The translations under genes and the position numbers were made by a program. Of a stretch of DNA of 64,000 bases, positions 47,009 to 54,933 are shown one piece after another; the stretch's first letter is position 1; the number at the start of each line of letters is the position of its first letter. The notes under the pieces are model-generated. The model was not told where the DNA came from. It made no database searches and saw nothing but the letters and a program-made list of their open reading frames with translations. Source of the DNA: Alphaproteobacteria bacterium (GTDB taxonomy: Bacteria > Pseudomonadota > Alphaproteobacteria > UBA9219 > RGZA01); contig JANRLI010000016.1 in assembly GCA_033762625.1 (NCBI GenBank), positions 1 through 64,000 of the forward strand. The letters are read 5' to 3'.

Positions 47009-47320
47009 ATGACAATGAATAACGCCAATGCTGGCGCAACTCAAAATCCGGAATTCAAGGCACGCGGTAATGTTGATTTATCGCATTTGCCACCACCCGA
47101 TACCAAGCGCTGGGTTATCAGCCGCAAAGCCATCGTGGTTGACGCAGTCCGCAAGGGCCACATCACCTTGGCTGAAGTATGCGCACGCTATTCACTATCG
47201 GAAGAAGAAATTCGTTCATGGATGAAATTATCCGAACGTGGCGGTTCACGTGCATTGCGCGTTACCCGTCTGCAAGACTATCGCCGCAAGACCACCACAA
47301 CGGGTACTGCGCAAGCTTAA
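47009..47320 (+). CDS. sciP: DUF1153 protein, SciP-like CtrA inhibitor
   Basis: A 103-residue DUF1153 protein. Caulobacter SciP binds CtrA and keeps it from activating transcription in swarmer cells. The core is present: LPPPDTKRWVISRKAIVVDA, then GHITLAEVCARYSLSEEEI (a helix-turn-helix-like segment) and LRVTRLQDYR. The ATG has a GGGG site, and a strong terminator follows. With the RcdA-like protein it indicates a CtrA-based cell-cycle circuit. Confidence 0.88.
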   Translation: MTMNNANAGATQNPEFKARGNVDLSHLPPPDTKRWVISRKAIVVDAVRKGHITLAEVCARYSLSEEEIRSWMKLSERGGSRALRVTRLQDYRRKTTTTGTAQA

Positions 47321-47357
47321 ATACCGATTTTCTTGTTATACCAGTTTGTTCCCTACA

Positions 47358-47391
47358 AACCACGCGGATCGCAAGCCGCGTGGTTTTTTTT
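47358..47391 (+). terminator. rho-independent terminator after sciP
   Basis: AACCACGCGG / CCGCGTGGTT 10-bp stem, 8-nt loop, then eight T. Confidence 0.93.
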
Positions 47392-47397
47392 AAGTTT

Positions 47398-47442
47398 GGC
47401 GACTGCCAAACCGCGGGCTTATGCGAGCGTAAAAAACGATAC
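47398..47442 (+). repeat. dispersed short repeat, copy B
   Basis: GGCGACTGCC then an ACCGCGGGCTTATGCGAGCG block and TAAAAAACGATAC, the partner of the copy at 6504. It lies directly between the sciP terminator and the stop codon of the convergent methyltransferase gene. Confidence 0.6.
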
Positions 47443-48155
47443 TACTCTTCTTCGGGTGCCAGAAGCTTATAGATAGTCGTGTGTTTGATCTCGCTATCTT
47501 CAACCTCTAACGGCGTTGCCACATCATATTCCGCCAGCTTTTCCAATCCCTCTTTGGGCAGATAATTACGCCCGGGATCAGCCAACAATACCGTTTTACC
47601 CTGCTTTATTTGCGCGCGCAGCCATTCAATCGCATAACCGGCCATCGGCCATTCATAACAAAAATCACCCGCCAAAATCACATCAATATCGGGTAAATCG
47701 CGGTTGATTTTATTATCGTGCAAGACATCCACGCTCACATTATTCGCTGCCGCGTTCATCCCCACTGCCACGATGGATAAAGGGTCCACATCATTCGCAA
47801 CCACCGATGCCGCACCCGCCATTTTCGCGGCAATCGCGCACAGGCCCGACCCTGATGCAAAATCAAACACCCGCTTGCCGCGAACGATTTCTGCATTATC
47901 CAGAACATACCGCGCAAGCGCCTGCCCGCCGGGCCATGCAAACGACCAGAAGGGCGGCGGGATATTTTTGGCTTCAAAGCGTTCTTCGGTTACGCGCCAC
48001 AGCGCATTGAACACGTCACTTAAATGCAACTTAATCTCGGGAAGCAGCGGCGGATTTTTCAACTGCGTATTGGTGATGATGAACTCGCTATTCTGGGTGA
48101 TATAGCTTGGCCAATCCTCAACCTTTTTCACGCGTTTGGTTTTTATTGCTGTCAT
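47442..48155 (-). CDS. class I SAM methyltransferase, ETFB-lysine-methyltransferase-like
   Basis: A 237-residue methyltransferase. PPFWSFAWPGGQALARYVLDN, then VFDFASGSGLCAIAAKMAGA (SAM motif I) and VVANDVDPLS resemble the METTL20/ETFB methyltransferase and L11-methyltransferase-like group. In that group the bacterial members methylate lysines of the electron-transfer flavoprotein beta subunit. The GDFCYEWPM segment replaces the usual DxxY. Its ATG overlaps the ubiA stop by 4 bp. Confidence 0.82.
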   Translation of the reverse strand: MTAIKTKRVKKVEDWPSYITQNSEFIITNTQLKNPPLLPEIKLHLSDVFNALWRVTEERFEAKNIPPPFWSFAWPGGQALARYVLDNAEIVRGKRVFDFASGSGLCAIAAKMAGAASVVANDVDPLSIVAVGMNAAANNVSVDVLHDNKINRDLPDIDVILAGDFCYEWPMAGYAIEWLRAQIKQGKTVLLADPGRNYLPKEGLEKLAEYDVATPLEVEDSEIKHTTIYKLLAPEEE

Positions 48156-49036
48156 ACGATTACCCGTCCTAAAACCATCGCTGCTAATACGATCCAGCCA
48201 AAGGTAGTGTTGGCCTTGAATGCGGCAAGGCTACTCGCACGATCATCCATGCGCCAGTTTTTTAATATCCACGCCATATAAACGAACGCAATCGCCATCC
48301 CGCCATAAAACAAGGGGCTAAGATGCGCCAGCGCGCCAGCCACCAGCAATAAGGCAAAACTAATTCCCGCCCAGATAACAATGGTTTTCTGTGCGCTATT
48401 CCCCAGCACCCGCGCGGTCGATTTAATGCCCGCAACCTCATCATCCGCCTTATCTTGAAATGCGTAGATGGTATCGTAAGCAAGCGTCCAGAAAAAACAT
48501 GCGGCATATAATACAAATGCCGCAAAGGGCAAGGCGTTTTGCACCGCAGTGAATCCCATCATCGCGCCCCAATTGAAAATCACGCCGAGAAAAACCTGTG
48601 GCCACCATGTGATGCGTTTCATCAACGGGTAAAGGGCAATCAGTGGCAGTGATGCCACTGCCAGCACAAACGTAAACCCGTTCATACACAGCACCACCAG
48701 CAACCCGATGATGCAGCAGCCGATTGCAAACGCAATTCCCTGCCATGGGCTAATCTCGCCGCTGGCAATCGGGCGTTGTCTGGTGCGCTCTACCTGCGCA
48801 TCCAATTTACGGTCGATGACATCATTCACCGCGCAGCCTGCCGCGCGCATCACCACCGCGCCAACAAAGAACAGAATAAAAATCCAAACGCTCGGGATCT
48901 CCCCTTCCAGTGTTGCAAGCGTTTGCGCCCACCATGCGGGGAATAGCAACAGCATAAAGCCCGCTGGCTTATCAAGGCGCGCCAAACGCGCATAGGGCTG
49001 CGCCGCAGCAGGAAGGTGATTTATCAAAAAAGACAT
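48152..49036 (-). CDS. ubiA: 4-hydroxybenzoate polyprenyltransferase
   Basis: A 294-residue intramembrane prenyltransferase that joins the isoprenoid tail to 4-hydroxybenzoate in ubiquinone synthesis. Both aspartate-rich motifs are present: NDVIDRKLDAQVERTRQRP and YDTIYAFQDKADDEVAGIKS, with the usual YPLMKRITWWPQ between them. About eight membrane helices. It is followed by the methyltransferase gene in an overlapping pair. The structured repeat lies just upstream. Confidence 0.95.
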   Translation of the reverse strand: MSFLINHLPAAAQPYARLARLDKPAGFMLLLFPAWWAQTLATLEGEIPSVWIFILFFVGAVVMRAAGCAVNDVIDRKLDAQVERTRQRPIASGEISPWQGIAFAIGCCIIGLLVVLCMNGFTFVLAVASLPLIALYPLMKRITWWPQVFLGVIFNWGAMMGFTAVQNALPFAAFVLYAACFFWTLAYDTIYAFQDKADDEVAGIKSTARVLGNSAQKTIVIWAGISFALLLVAGALAHLSPLFYGGMAIAFVYMAWILKNWRMDDRASSLAAFKANTTFGWIVLAAMVLGRVIV

Positions 49037-49104
49037 ATTTACCGCGTAATTTTCGTGAATTGTAATCGGCGCTCAAGCCGCATACACTATAAATCTCGAT
49101 CGCA

Positions 49105-49234
49105 TTGTCAATTGCGTCAGAATGAGGCGAAAATGCGGGGTTCCGAGAACCGGAGCGCAGCGTACATTTAAGTACGTGAGCACCGGAAGCGCAGGAATAC
49201 CTTCATTTGCAGCCCATTATCACGCAATTAACAA
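49105..49234. repeat. structured dispersed repeat, copy 1
   Basis: A 130-bp element with long inverted ends (TTGTCAATTGCGT / ACGCAATTAACAA, 12 of 13 paired), an imperfect inner stem and two hairpins: GGTTC-CGA-GAACC and CCGGAGC...CGTAC-ATTTAA-GTACG...CCGG. It shares ~115 bp with the copy at 59782-59902; differences in the stems are paired. It lies in the divergent gap between ubiA and lemA. Confidence 0.85.
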
Positions 49235-49261
49235 GCATCCAACCCACTGAAGGAAACACAC

Positions 49262-49816
49262 ATGTTAGTTGTAGCCGTTGTTGCAGGGTTCATTATTCTA
49301 TTCATCATCGGGGTTTATAACCGCCTTGTCGCGCTGCGCCAGGAATGCAAAAACGCCTTTGCCGATGTCGATGTATATTTAAAGCAGCGCTTTGATTTAA
49401 TCCCGAATCTTGTCGAAACGGTGAAGGGTTATGCGGCGCATGAAAAATCGGTCTTTGAAGAAATCGCCAAAGCGCGCGCGGGTATTTCCAATGCGTCCAA
49501 CATCTCCGACCGCGTTCAGGCTGAAAACCAGCTCAGCATGGGTATGCGCGGACTATTTGCGGTTATGGAAAATTATCCAACCTTAAAGGCTGACGGAAAT
49601 TTCCAGCGGCTGATGGCGGAACTCTCCGACATTGAAAATAAAGTATCTGCTGCGCGTCGTTTCTTTAACAATGCGGTTGGCGAATACAATGCTTCCATCC
49701 AGCAATTCCCTGCGGTGCTGGTTGCACCAACGCTTGGCTTCAAACAGGAAACCATGTTTGACCTCGGCGATGCGGTGCGCGAACAACTTTCTACTGCACC
49801 GTCAGTCAAATTCTAA
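49262..49816 (+). CDS. lemA: LemA family protein
   Basis: A 184-residue LemA protein: N-terminal membrane anchor (VVAVVAGFIILFIIGVYNRLVAL), then the all-helical domain with NAFADVDVYLKQRFDLIPNLVETVKGY and FNNAVGEYNASIQQFPAVL. The role of LemA is not well established, but it commonly sits beside membrane M48 or HtpX peptidases, as here. The ATG has an AAGGA site; the peptidase gene starts 18 bp after. Confidence 0.95.
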   Translation: MLVVAVVAGFIILFIIGVYNRLVALRQECKNAFADVDVYLKQRFDLIPNLVETVKGYAAHEKSVFEEIAKARAGISNASNISDRVQAENQLSMGMRGLFAVMENYPTLKADGNFQRLMAELSDIENKVSAARRFFNNAVGEYNASIQQFPAVLVAPTLGFKQETMFDLGDAVREQLSTAPSVKF

Positions 49817-49834
49817 TTATTGCAAAGCAAATCC

Positions 49835-50899
49835 ATGCCTAAGCAAATATTGGGTTTAAAGACGTGGATATGGGCGAATAATTTCAAATCGACCCTGCTG
49901 TTGGTCTGCTTTCCCTTTATGCTTGCGCTGCTGTTTTTCATCGGCGCATATATTTTTGTCTATGGCAGCAATCCGCTTCAGGGTGAATTCTTTACGCCTG
50001 AATTATTTCAGGCCGCAACCACGCTAACCCTTCAAGGTTTGCCTGCTATTCTGGGCGCGGCCACCCTTTGGGTGTTGATTGCAACGCTATTCAACAGCTG
50101 GATGATAAGCGCGGCAACGGGTTCGCGCAGTGTCACGCGCCAAGAAGAACCAGAGCTTTACAATATCCTTGAAAACCTGTGCATCAGCCGCGGCCTTCCC
50201 ATGCCGCGCTTGGAAATCATTGAAGATGCGGCGCTCAATGCCTATGCCAGCGGCCTGACGCAAGACAGTTTTGCCATCACGGTCACGCGCGGCCTTATGC
50301 AAACACTGGACCGCGATGAAATGGAAGCCGTTATTGGCCATGAACTCACCCACATTATCAACCGCGATGTGCGTCTGCTGATTGTCACCACCGTGATTGT
50401 CGGAATGGTGTCGTTCCTCTCGCAGCTGGCGTGGCGCAATATGTTTTATACGAATTCCTATAATGACCGCTACACCTATAACAGCAGCGGCAGCGACGGG
50501 CGGCGTTCCAATCTGCCGCTGATGATTATTGCAACCGTGCTGCTTGCAATTGGATACTTACTCGCGCTGCTGTTGCGTTTTGCAATTTCACGCAAGCGCG
50601 AATACAACGCCGATGCAGGCAGTGTGGAGCTGACAAAAAATCCCGCGGCCCTTGCCAGTGCCCTGCGCAAAATCAGCGGGCAAAGCGATGTGCAAAACGT
50701 GCCGCCGGAAGTGAAGCAAATGTTCATCGAAAACAGTGGCGGGTTGCTTGATTTATTTGCAACCCACCCGCCAATTGCCAAACGCATCGCCATATTGGAC
50801 CAGCTGGCAGGGGATAAACATAATAGCAGTGCGCCTTTATCCCCATCTGGTGCACGCACACCACATACCGGCTCTGTTCCATCCGCCAGTGACCTATAA
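49835..50899 (+). CDS. membrane M48 family zinc metallopeptidase
   Basis: A 354-residue integral membrane peptidase. The zinc motif is HELTH in AVIGHELTHIINRD, with the third ligand Glu in the REYNADAGSVELT segment. Four membrane segments occur: two before and two after the motif. I start it at the ATG at 49835 in place of an upstream TTG. It follows lemA closely, the usual pair, and likely does quality control of membrane proteins. The C-terminal ~25 residues are Ser/Pro-rich. Confidence 0.93.
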   Translation: MPKQILGLKTWIWANNFKSTLLLVCFPFMLALLFFIGAYIFVYGSNPLQGEFFTPELFQAATTLTLQGLPAILGAATLWVLIATLFNSWMISAATGSRSVTRQEEPELYNILENLCISRGLPMPRLEIIEDAALNAYASGLTQDSFAITVTRGLMQTLDRDEMEAVIGHELTHIINRDVRLLIVTTVIVGMVSFLSQLAWRNMFYTNSYNDRYTYNSSGSDGRRSNLPLMIIATVLLAIGYLLALLLRFAISRKREYNADAGSVELTKNPAALASALRKISGQSDVQNVPPEVKQMFIENSGGLLDLFATHPPIAKRIAILDQLAGDKHNSSAPLSPSGARTPHTGSVPSASDL

Positions 50900-50986
50900 C
50901 CGATATTTAGCCCCTTAACATTAACGGGCTTGAACGGTAAGGTTGGGCACCTATTTCAACTAGACGCATAACCCTTGAACCACGCT

Positions 50987-51505
50987 ATGGCCTTGCTCGA
51001 AGCATATAAAAAGAATGATCCCGCTGCCCGCAGCCTTTTGGAAGTCGCGCTGCTGTATCCCGGCGTAAAAGCCGTCCTCCTGCACCGCGTGGCGCATCAG
51101 CTCTACACATGGGGCATTCCGTTTTTCCCGCGCTTGGTGTGTGAAATTTCACGCCTTATTACCGGTATTGAAATCCATCCCGGCGCGCGCATCGGCAAAA
51201 ATCTGGTGATTGATCACGGCATGGGCGTTGTTATTGGCGAAACTGCCGAAATTGGTGATGACTGCCTGATTTTCCACGGCGTCACCTTGGGCGGCAAAGG
51301 CGGCTTTGGCAAACGCCACCCCACCGTTGGCAACCGCGTGATGATTGGCGCAGGCGCAAAACTGATTGGCAATATCACCATTTCCGATGATGCAAAAATC
51401 GGCGCGAATTCGGTGGTCACCAAAAACATTCCAGCAGGCGCAACCGCATTCGGCATTCCAGCCAAGGTTTCATTGCCTACCGAAGCTTCAAACGCAGCTG
51501 AATAA
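50987..51505 (+). CDS. cysE: serine O-acetyltransferase
   Basis: A 172-residue acetyltransferase that makes O-acetylserine from serine and acetyl-CoA, the first step of cysteine synthesis. The left-handed beta-helix hexapeptides are clear (IEIHPGARIGKNLVIDHGMG, VVIGETAEIGDDCLIFHGVT), with the catalytic His and the GGKGGFGKRHPTVG loop. It is a short form lacking most of the N-terminal helical domain of E. coli CysE. ATG at 50987 is preferred over a TTG 12 bp upstream. It precedes cysK by 25 bp. Confidence 0.93.
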   Translation: MALLEAYKKNDPAARSLLEVALLYPGVKAVLLHRVAHQLYTWGIPFFPRLVCEISRLITGIEIHPGARIGKNLVIDHGMGVVIGETAEIGDDCLIFHGVTLGGKGGFGKRHPTVGNRVMIGAGAKLIGNITISDDAKIGANSVVTKNIPAGATAFGIPAKVSLPTEASNAAE

Positions 51506-51530
51506 TTTTCCATAACAAAACAGGTGTTCC

Positions 51531-52529
51531 ATGAACATTCACGCATCCATTCTTGATACGATTGGCAAGACGCCGCTTATCCGCGTGCCGGGGCTGCAAA
51601 GCGATGCGGATATCGTCCTTAAACTTGAATTCTTCAATCCGCTTGGCTCGGTCAAAGACCGCATCGGCAAAGCCATGCTGATCGAAGCCGAACAATCCGG
51701 CCGCCTCAAGAAAGGCATGCGCATTGTTGAACCCACATCAGGCAATACTGGAATTGGGTTGGCATTTATTGCTGCGGCCAAGGGGTATCACATCACCCTC
51801 ACCATGCCGGAAACCATGTCGATGGAACGCCGCTCGCTGTTATTACTGCTTGGCGCGGATGTTGTTCTTACGCCCGGCGCTTTGGGTATGCGCGGCGCCA
51901 TAGCCAAAGCCATGGAGATGTGCGCGGCCGATAAAAACTGCATCATGATGGAACAGTTTGATAACCCCGCCAATCCCGCGATTCACGCAAGCACCACTGC
52001 AAATGAAATCTGGGATGATACCGATGGCAAGGTGGATATTGTGGTTTCCGGCGTTGGCACCGGCGGCACATTATCGGGTATTGGCAAAACGCTGAAAAGC
52101 AAAAAGCCATCCATCAAAATGGTGGCAGTGGAACCCGAAGAATCCCCGATCATTTCCGGTGGCAAGCATTCGCCCCATAAAATTCAAGGCATCGGCGCAG
52201 GCTTTATTCCCAATACGCTCGACCGCTCGCAAATTGACAGCGTTGAGAAAGTGAATAGCGCCGATAGTTTGGCGATGGCGCGCACACTAATTAAACAGCA
52301 TGGTATTCCTGTTGGCATCAGCAGCGGCGCAGCCGTTACCGCCGCGCTTCGCGTTGGCGCATTGCCGGAAAACAAGGGCAAGATGATTGTCGTGATTATC
52401 CCAAGCTACACGGAGCGGTATTTATCAACCGTATTGGCAGAAGAAGAACGCGCCAAAGCAGGAACGCTTGTTGCATCCGAACCCCAAGCCCAGTTTCTGG
52501 AACAAGCCGGTAAGCGCTACGGTATTTAG
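51531..52529 (+). CDS. cysK: cysteine synthase
   Basis: A 332-residue PLP enzyme making cysteine from O-acetylserine and sulfide. PLP lysine is Lys42 (GSVKDRIGKAM), PTSGNTGIGLAF is the substrate loop, and GTGGTLSGIGK binds the phosphate. It is ~20 residues longer than E. coli CysK. It forms an operon with cysE. Its stop codon overlaps that of the convergent gene by 4 bp. Confidence 0.95.
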   Translation: MNIHASILDTIGKTPLIRVPGLQSDADIVLKLEFFNPLGSVKDRIGKAMLIEAEQSGRLKKGMRIVEPTSGNTGIGLAFIAAAKGYHITLTMPETMSMERRSLLLLLGADVVLTPGALGMRGAIAKAMEMCAADKNCIMMEQFDNPANPAIHASTTANEIWDDTDGKVDIVVSGVGTGGTLSGIGKTLKSKKPSIKMVAVEPEESPIISGGKHSPHKIQGIGAGFIPNTLDRSQIDSVEKVNSADSLAMARTLIKQHGIPVGISSGAAVTAALRVGALPENKGKMIVVIIPSYTERYLSTVLAEEERAKAGTLVASEPQAQFLEQAGKRYGI

Positions 52530-52999
52530 CCGGTAAACGGGTTGAACTGCGAACGCGCCGCAATCTGGCGGTTCTCAGGAACATAACCGGCATATTCGCG
52601 GGATGCACCAGCCTCACGCGGTTTAATGCCTTCAAGCTGGGAAATCAATTGCTGGCGCTCTGCGGGTATTTGCGCATCGCCATTGAATGGATCAGGCGCA
52701 TTCAGCGCAGAAAGAACATCTTTTTTGTTGCGTTGGAAAAATTCGCTGTTCCGCAACTGCTCCATCGCAACCGGATTACCTTTAAGCATTAAAGGATTGC
52801 TCATCAGGGTCTGGGTCAGTGCAGTCAGGTCATTACTTTGCAACGCCTGCTGCAATCGCACTTGCGGCGAAACCTGCTGGTCAAAGGCTTTGGATTTGCT
52901 CGCCAGACTATGCGCAAGACCTTGCTCATGCGTGGTCATCATGCCCAAGGGGCTGGTGCGTGGAACAGGTACGCCATTATACTCAAGCGGTGCGGCCAT
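52526..52999 (-). CDS. unknown small protein
   Basis: A 157-residue protein, no signal peptide or membrane segment. It is rich in Gln, Asn and Leu, with helices (LQQALQSNDLTALTQTLMSN; MEQLRNSEFFQRNKKDVLSAL) and a final ARSQFNPFTG. The stop overlaps cysK's. I recognise no family. The helical, Gln-rich character recalls small structural or secreted-effector-like proteins, but that is no more than an impression. Confidence 0.6.
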   Translation of the reverse strand: MAAPLEYNGVPVPRTSPLGMMTTHEQGLAHSLASKSKAFDQQVSPQVRLQQALQSNDLTALTQTLMSNPLMLKGNPVAMEQLRNSEFFQRNKKDVLSALNAPDPFNGDAQIPAERQQLISQLEGIKPREAGASREYAGYVPENRQIAARSQFNPFTG

Positions 53000-53088
53000 A
53001 TAACTTCCAAAAATTCAAATACCAAAAATATCCACTCATCCTATCGGTGAGTTCTAAATGACTGCTGAATAATTATGGTAAAGACGCG

Positions 53089-53445
53089 TTAAGTACTAAG
53101 CGTCGTATCTCTGGGCGGTGTTGGCCCGCCAAGCACCCGTGTCATACCAGCGGGTTCAGGCAAGGCCGCGACACGCGGGTTGCCATCTTCGCCTGTTGCT
53201 GAGGGTGTTGCATCTTCCGGCTTATTTTCACGCGCGGCGGCCCGTGCAGCCAAGGCTGCGGCCATTTGTTCTTTGGCAAGCTGCGCTGCTTTTTGCGCTT
53301 CAATTCTGTGTTGATCAGGCTCAAGCCCTACTTCACCGCGCTGCGCCAATGCTACAACACCCTGCTGCTTTGGACGTGATGTGCCGCCCAATGTATCATC
53401 GGCTACTTCATATTCCGGTTGTCTTGCAAAGGCGCTATAGGCCAT
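53089..53445 (-). CDS. unknown small Ala-rich protein
   Basis: A 118-residue protein with a probable coiled-coil (HRIEAQKAAQLAKEQMAAALAARAAAREN, residues ~47-74) and a Pro-rich, disordered tail. No family, no signal. It may be cotranscribed with the 157-residue gene downstream (89-bp gap). Confidence 0.5.
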   Translation of the reverse strand: MAYSAFARQPEYEVADDTLGGTSRPKQQGVVALAQRGEVGLEPDQHRIEAQKAAQLAKEQMAAALAARAAARENKPEDATPSATGEDGNPRVAALPEPAGMTRVLGGPTPPRDTTLST

Positions 53446-53580
53446 GACGTCCCGTCAAAAGGGTTTAACGCAGTATCCTAGCCTTCTAACCCTAAACAAT
53501 GTCTGAATATGCGTTAACATCCGGCTATTTCAACTATTTGTTAACCTCGTTTTCAGCACTTGCGCCCTAGGCTTGAGCAT

Positions 53581-54303
53581 ATGAGTCAGATTGTGCGCCC
53601 CCTCCTTCGTCCTGTCTTTTTTTTAGTGCTGCTTGCGCTAGGCGCCTTGATCGGCATGGCCCCGTTTGCGCATGCAGGCGGCGCGCGCACCATGCCCACC
53701 TATTCCGAATGCCAGAAATTGGCCAGTACTAAAACGAGCGCTCAGGAAAAAGCGCAGATTACCCAGATTTTTAAAACGCATGGGCTTTACTGCTCCATGG
53801 TGTCATCGCCGTTTCAAGCGCAACATGTATTCGGACAAGGACAAAGCAAGGCGCAGCTACGCATCGTCATGTCAAAATCCAACCATTACGTGATTGATGG
53901 AAAAACATTGCTCGACGCCTTGCTGCCCGACCGCAATGGCATCCCGCCCGCACAAATGGTCATGCTGGCTGGGCAGTTCTTCAGCATTGTGGGCGATTTG
54001 TTTGCATCCGATTTAAATGCAGATACCTTGCAGCGCATGAGCAAACATGTCGGCGCGTTAACCGGCATGCTTGGCGTGAATGCACGTGCGGCACAAATGC
54101 AGCTTGATGCGCTGCGCGCACAGACACGGCTGGGCGAAACGGACATCGAGCCATCGTTCTGGCTTACAAAACTAAGCATTATCCCTGCGCCAACCACGCA
54201 AACCGCAGCGCAGCAGCAAGCGCCAAAGGTTGGCCCCGCATGGATGCAGAAATTAATGGGTGCCGGCCAGCATATTATGGGTACGCTTCAGGGCGGCGAA
54301 TAA
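53581..54303 (+). CDS. exported unknown protein
   Basis: A 240-residue protein with a signal peptide (FFLVLLALGALIGMAPFAHAGG). Two cysteines (YSECQK, LYCSMV) may form a disulfide. The middle is helical, with a run around LAGQFFSIVGDLFASDLNADTLQRMSKHVG. I start it at the ATG at 53581 rather than a TTG 21 bp upstream. A GC-rich hairpin with a T-rich tail follows. No family is recognised. Confidence 0.65.
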   Translation: MSQIVRPLLRPVFFLVLLALGALIGMAPFAHAGGARTMPTYSECQKLASTKTSAQEKAQITQIFKTHGLYCSMVSSPFQAQHVFGQGQSKAQLRIVMSKSNHYVIDGKTLLDALLPDRNGIPPAQMVMLAGQFFSIVGDLFASDLNADTLQRMSKHVGALTGMLGVNARAAQMQLDALRAQTRLGETDIEPSFWLTKLSIIPAPTTQTAAQQQAPKVGPAWMQKLMGAGQHIMGTLQGGE

Positions 54304-54318
54304 AATAAATATTGCACG

Positions 54319-54336
54319 CACCAGCGCAAGCTGGTG
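54319..54336 (+). terminator. hairpin after the exported protein
   Basis: CACCAGC-GCAA-GCTGGTG: a perfect 7-bp stem with a GNRA tetraloop, 15 bp after the stop codon. The nearest T run is 13 bp beyond, so termination would be inefficient. Confidence 0.5.
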
Positions 54337-54367
54337 CCTAGTTTGGTTGTTTTTAATGAGTAACTGG

Positions 54368-54387
54368 GTCCCAGCTTTCGCTGGGAC
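54368..54387. repeat. short palindromic element
   Basis: GTCCCAGC-TTTC-GCTGGGAC, perfect 8-bp arms. Palindromes of this general type (CTGGGTCCC...GGGAC) are scattered in many proteobacterial genomes; the second copy needed to prove it is not in this window. Confidence 0.4.
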
Positions 54388-54400
54388 ATACGAAAAGGAA

Positions 54401-54907
54401 TTATCCCTTCACGTCTTCGCCCCAGATTTTACGTATCTCTGCTTGATTGGTTTTCATCTTCTGTAACTTGAATTCCGAAATACTGGTCAGCACTTGCGCA
54501 ACCACGGGCGGAATAAGCGTAAGCAGCGCAAGGCCGATACCCGCACCGCCCCACATGATCAGCCAGTTCAGCGGGTCTTGCAAAAGCATCATCGCGTAAT
54601 CAAGACGCATTCCTTTTTGAAAAAGCTGGACAACGATATAGGCAACGCCGGTCAAGTTCAGCGAACCCACCGCTACGGTCATACTGCGTGCACGACTTTT
54701 ATCGGTCAGCATCGTTGCAATCGTTGGAATGAACCCGCACAACGCCACAATGGTGGCGGGCAACACAAATACCGCGCCAATTCCAAGGATAACAAAGGAT
54801 ACCGCCAATCCCTTGGCCTTGCCGCCGCCTGACGCACCTTTACCGCCTTTTGGGGCGCCTTTTTTGGCGGGTACTTTTGCAGCGGGTTTGGCAGGTGCTT
54901 TAGACAT
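54401..54907 (-). CDS. three-pass membrane protein with a Lys/Pro/Gly N-terminus
   Basis: A 168-residue protein. The first ~34 residues are a disordered Lys/Pro/Ala/Gly tract (PAKPAAKVPAKKGAPKGGKG). Three membrane segments follow (LAVSFVILGIGAVFVLPATIVALC, MTVAVGSLNLTGVAYIVVQLF, LIMWGGAGIGLALLTLIPPVV), then a short basic tail. It lies 26 bp after the pseudokinase gene, so it is probably cotranscribed and possibly a partner. No family is recognised. Confidence 0.7.
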   Translation of the reverse strand: MSKAPAKPAAKVPAKKGAPKGGKGASGGGKAKGLAVSFVILGIGAVFVLPATIVALCGFIPTIATMLTDKSRARSMTVAVGSLNLTGVAYIVVQLFQKGMRLDYAMMLLQDPLNWLIMWGGAGIGLALLTLIPPVVAQVLTSISEFKLQKMKTNQAEIRKIWGEDVKG

Positions 54908-54933
54908 CGGTTGTTTCCTTCACTGAAACTCTA

